16,617 nt of DNA from CALFMR01 sp035550595 (lineage in GTDB: Bacteria; Acidobacteriota; Vicinamibacteria; Vicinamibacterales; SCN-69-37). Position 1 is the first letter of the stretch. Each line of letters starts with the position of its first letter. Below, in pieces: positions 14,871 to 16,617 of the stretch. Position numbers and translations under genes: made by a program. The notes under the pieces were generated by a model, which worked only from the letters and a program-made list of their open reading frames with translations, had not been told where the DNA came from and did no database searches. The stretch lies in the NCBI GenBank assembly GCA_035550595.1, contig DASZOV010000106.1, positions 1 to 16,617 of the forward strand, given 5' to 3'.

Positions 14871-15590
14871 TCAGAACCTCACGAGGAACGAGAAATTCAA
14901 CTGGCCGCCGCTGAGGTCGATCTTGTCGCCGAGGAAGCCGTTGTCGAGTCCGCCCGTGTCGCCGGTCGCCCACTGATAACGGTATTCGACGCCCATTCCG
15001 TAAATGTCGCCGCCGATCGGCAACCGCACGCCGCCGAGCAGCACGCCCGCTGGCGCGTGTCCGGTCGTCGTGAAGCGATCGGTGAAGATGCTGTTGTCCG
15101 ACGGATCGACGAACTGTCCGTCCTCGCTGTAGCGGTAGTTGAGCACGCCGACGCCGGCGCCGACGTACGGCTGCACGCTGCCGATGCGGCCAAACGGCAG
15201 GAACCGCACGACGGCGGTGACCGGGACGACGCGCAGCTTCAGGTTCTGTTCGATGTCGAGACCGGACTCATCCACGAGGTCGCGATAGACGCTCGGGACG
15301 CGCCGCGTCTGGAAGCCCACGCTGGCGCCCGCTTCGACGTGATCGCCGAAGGCGACGTCCCATTCGCCAAACCACTGCGCGGACTTGAAGTCGCCGATCT
15401 CGAACGTCAGCGGGTTCTGATCGGTGAGATCCGCGACGAGCGTGTCGCCGTCGGCGCGCGTGTCGAAACCGCGGGGGAAGAAGGCGCCGACGCCCACCTG
15501 GAAGGACTGGACGACCTGCGCGGATGCCGGGACCGCGACGAGCAGTGCGCCCAACAGCAGTCCTCCGGCTCGTGCCCATGTTCGCGCCAT
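14871..15590 (-). CDS. Small outer-membrane beta-barrel protein
   Basis: The 239-residue precursor has a classic signal peptide: MARTWARAG, a Leu-rich core and PASA before Gln25, the likely mature start. The rest shows alternating hydrophobic/polar strands with many Gly and Tyr, for example VQPYVGAGVGVLNYRY and YGMGVEYRYQW, separated by Asp/Gly-rich loops. The last strand ends NFSFLVRF, the C-terminal Phe signal for BAM-dependent insertion. The size suggests about eight strands, like OmpW/OmpA-type barrels; substrate or role is unknown. The ATG at 15590 has AGGAG five bases upstream. The open frame extends to 15728, but that part is intergenic in character. The gene follows the monophosphatase gene by 141 bases and probably has its own promoter there. 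Confidence 0.85.
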   Translation of the reverse strand: MARTWARAGGLLLGALLVAVPASAQVVQSFQVGVGAFFPRGFDTRADGDTLVADLTDQNPLTFEIGDFKSAQWFGEWDVAFGDHVEAGASVGFQTRRVPSVYRDLVDESGLDIEQNLKLRVVPVTAVVRFLPFGRIGSVQPYVGAGVGVLNYRYSEDGQFVDPSDNSIFTDRFTTTGHAPAGVLLGGVRLPIGGDIYGMGVEYRYQWATGDTGGLDNGFLGDKIDLSGGQLNFSFLVRF

Positions 15591-15731
15591 ATGTGCTCCT
15601 CTCGCGCGTATGCCTGTGTTCACGCGATATACGCTCAGTTCAGCAGAATCGATGCCAAGCGTCGCCGGTTGCCGCGGCGTGCGGCCGGGAATGCGCTCGC
15701 AGCCGGGCATGTCATCACGGGAGGCCAATCA
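15591..15731. other. Intergenic region upstream of the beta-barrel gene
   Basis: This 141-base gap holds the AGGAG of the beta-barrel gene and, on the minus strand, a TATATC and a TTGGCA, but these are 21 bases apart, too far for a standard promoter pair. No small gene or strong hairpin is evident. Confidence 0.4.
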
Positions 15732-16532
15732 CTACGCGCGTTCCTCGTGGACGCGGCGGATCACCTCGAGCATCGGCTCGTGCAGCGGCCCGTTGGTCGC
15801 GAGGATCTGCAGGCCGAACGGGTCGAACGGCTGGTTGTCGAGCCCGGTCACCGTGCCGCCGGCTTCGGCGACGAGCAGCGCACCGGCCGCGATGTCCCAC
15901 GGGAACACGCGCTCTTCCCAGTAGCCATCGAGCCGGCCCGCCGCGACGTAGCAGAGATCGAGCGCCGCCGAGCCGAGCCGGCGCACGGCCTGCGCCTCGT
16001 GCAGGAACGCGGCGAACACGTCCACCTGCCGGCGACGCTCTTCGCGGATCGTGTACGGAAAACCCGTGACGAGCAGCCCATCGACCAGTTCCGCGCACGA
16101 CGACACGTGGATCGGCTCGCCGTTGAGCCGCGCCCCCTCGCCGCGTTCGGCGGTGAAGAGCTCTTCGTTGATCGGATCGTAGACCACGCCGAGCGCCAGG
16201 CGACCGTCGATCTCGAGGGCAATCGAGACGCAGAACAGGGCCAGGCCGTGCGCAAAGTTGGTCGTGCCGTCCACCGGATCGATAATCCAGCGGCATCGCC
16301 CTTCGGGCGACGCGACGGCGCCCGCCTCCTCCCCGACGACGACGTGATCGGGAAAGCGTTGGGCAATGAGGTCGCGAAACATGCGTTCCGCTTCGAGATC
16401 GGCGTTGGTGACGAGGTCGATGCGCCCCTTCTTGTGGATGTCGGGGTGCTGCCGGAAGTACCGGCGGTGGATGCGTCCGGCTTCGAGCGCGGCGTCGACG
16501 CCGGTGGCGAGATAGCGGGGATCGAGTGACAC
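15732..16532 (-). CDS. suhB: Inositol monophosphatase family protein (SuhB-like)
   Basis: The 266-residue enzyme has all landmarks of the family: the metal ligands GEE (E68-E69), the signature WIIDPVDGTTNF at 82-93 with D85 and D88, RRLGSAALDL at 184-193, and WDIAAG at 212-217 with D213. Length is normal. The family hydrolyses inositol-1-phosphate and related phosphate esters with Mg2+; SuhB also has a role in rRNA antitermination in some bacteria. The exact substrate here is not readable. The start is GTG at 16532, which directly follows the TGA of the upstream anti-sigma-like gene, so translation is probably coupled. Closely related phosphatases acting on PAP or histidinol phosphate are alternatives, which makes the gene symbol less certain than the family. 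Confidence 0.9.
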   Translation of the reverse strand: MSLDPRYLATGVDAALEAGRIHRRYFRQHPDIHKKGRIDLVTNADLEAERMFRDLIAQRFPDHVVVGEEAGAVASPEGRCRWIIDPVDGTTNFAHGLALFCVSIALEIDGRLALGVVYDPINEELFTAERGEGARLNGEPIHVSSCAELVDGLLVTGFPYTIREERRRQVDVFAAFLHEAQAVRRLGSAALDLCYVAAGRLDGYWEERVFPWDIAAGALLVAEAGGTVTGLDNQPFDPFGLQILATNGPLHEPMLEVIRRVHEERA

Positions 16533-16617
16533 TCAGGCCAGTTTCTTCGTCATGCGCACGAGCGTCCCACCCTCCGGCCGCTTGACGATGGACACGTCGT
16601 CCATGAAGTTGCGCATG
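16533..16617 (-). CDS. C-terminal end of an RsbW-like anti-sigma/ATP-binding protein (partial)
   Basis: The minus strand reads openly from the window edge to TGA at 16535-16533 and gives MRNFMDDVSIV, KRPEGGTLV and RMTKKLA. This matches the typical end of GHKL-type serine-kinase anti-sigma regulatory factors (RsbW/SpoIIAB-like), where LxRxxMDEV is followed by a short turn with Gly-Gly and a last strand with RMxK. Such proteins bind ATP and either hold a sigma factor or phosphorylate an anti-anti-sigma partner. The ATP-binding N-, G1- and G2-boxes lie outside the window, so the call rests on about 27 residues. Its stop abuts the start of the monophosphatase gene. Confidence 0.6.
   Translation of the reverse strand, partial: MRNFMDDVSIVKRPEGGTLVRMTKKLA

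Noticed and set aside
15591..15728. A 46-residue N-terminal extension of the beta-barrel protein
   Set aside because: The signal peptide starts at ATG 15590 with AGGAG at ideal spacing; an extension would bury it.
14217..16529. A 770-codon plus-strand open frame
   Set aside because: It overlaps the end of the GT-C-like gene and is antisense to the beta-barrel and monophosphatase genes. Its translation is low-complexity Arg/Asp/Val-rich with no motif.

Overview
The window is very GC-rich, gene-dense bacterial chromosome from a Gram-negative (diderm) organism. It has three lipoprotein or outer-membrane-type genes, a signal-peptide protein whose C-terminal strand ends in Phe, and a long double-module FtsX/MacB-type permease of the ADOP class, common in Acidobacteriota. 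Tracts with a seven-base period at gene ends point the same way. My best guess is an acidobacterium of the Vicinamibacteria type; this is inference from style, not from a marker gene. I see no tRNA, rRNA, CRISPR array, transposase or phage gene.

Layout. (1) 46-4616, plus strand, tightly packed: a soluble polyprenyl-phosphate-sugar-synthase-like GT2, a GT-C membrane glycosyltransferase, then two tandemly duplicated lipoproteins that each carry a HYR domain and an SGNH/GDSL hydrolase domain. A perfect 13-bp hairpin and a seven-base-phased tract close this block. (2) 4693-7247, minus strand: a Cys-rich lipoprotein of unknown function preceded by a second GT-C-like membrane protein. (3) 7307-11668, plus strand: an unidentified multi-spanning membrane protein, a REP-like palindrome, and an orphan ADOP permease with no ATPase in the window. 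(4) 11680-13320, minus strand: a two-gene operon of a VTT/YqaA (DedA-superfamily) membrane protein and a membrane-anchored GT2. It is divergent from (5) 13354-14853, a third GT-C-like protein. (6) 14871-16617, minus strand: an RsbW-like anti-sigma fragment, an inositol-monophosphatase-family enzyme abutting it (TGA directly followed by GTG), and a small outer-membrane beta-barrel.

How the genes may work together. Two GT2 enzymes of the type that load a sugar onto a polyprenyl phosphate sit near three GT-C proteins of the type that use such donors on the periplasmic side. A VTT-family protein that could help recycle lipid carrier is co-transcribed with one of the GT2 genes. The window therefore looks like a dispersed lipid-linked-sugar / surface-glycosylation neighbourhood, with secreted SGNH hydrolases that could edit acyl groups on surface glycans. 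Individual family calls are mostly solid; the idea of one joint pathway is inference.

Most other long open frames in this sequence, including antisense ones of up to 895 codons, are by-products of the GC-rich codon use of the real genes.
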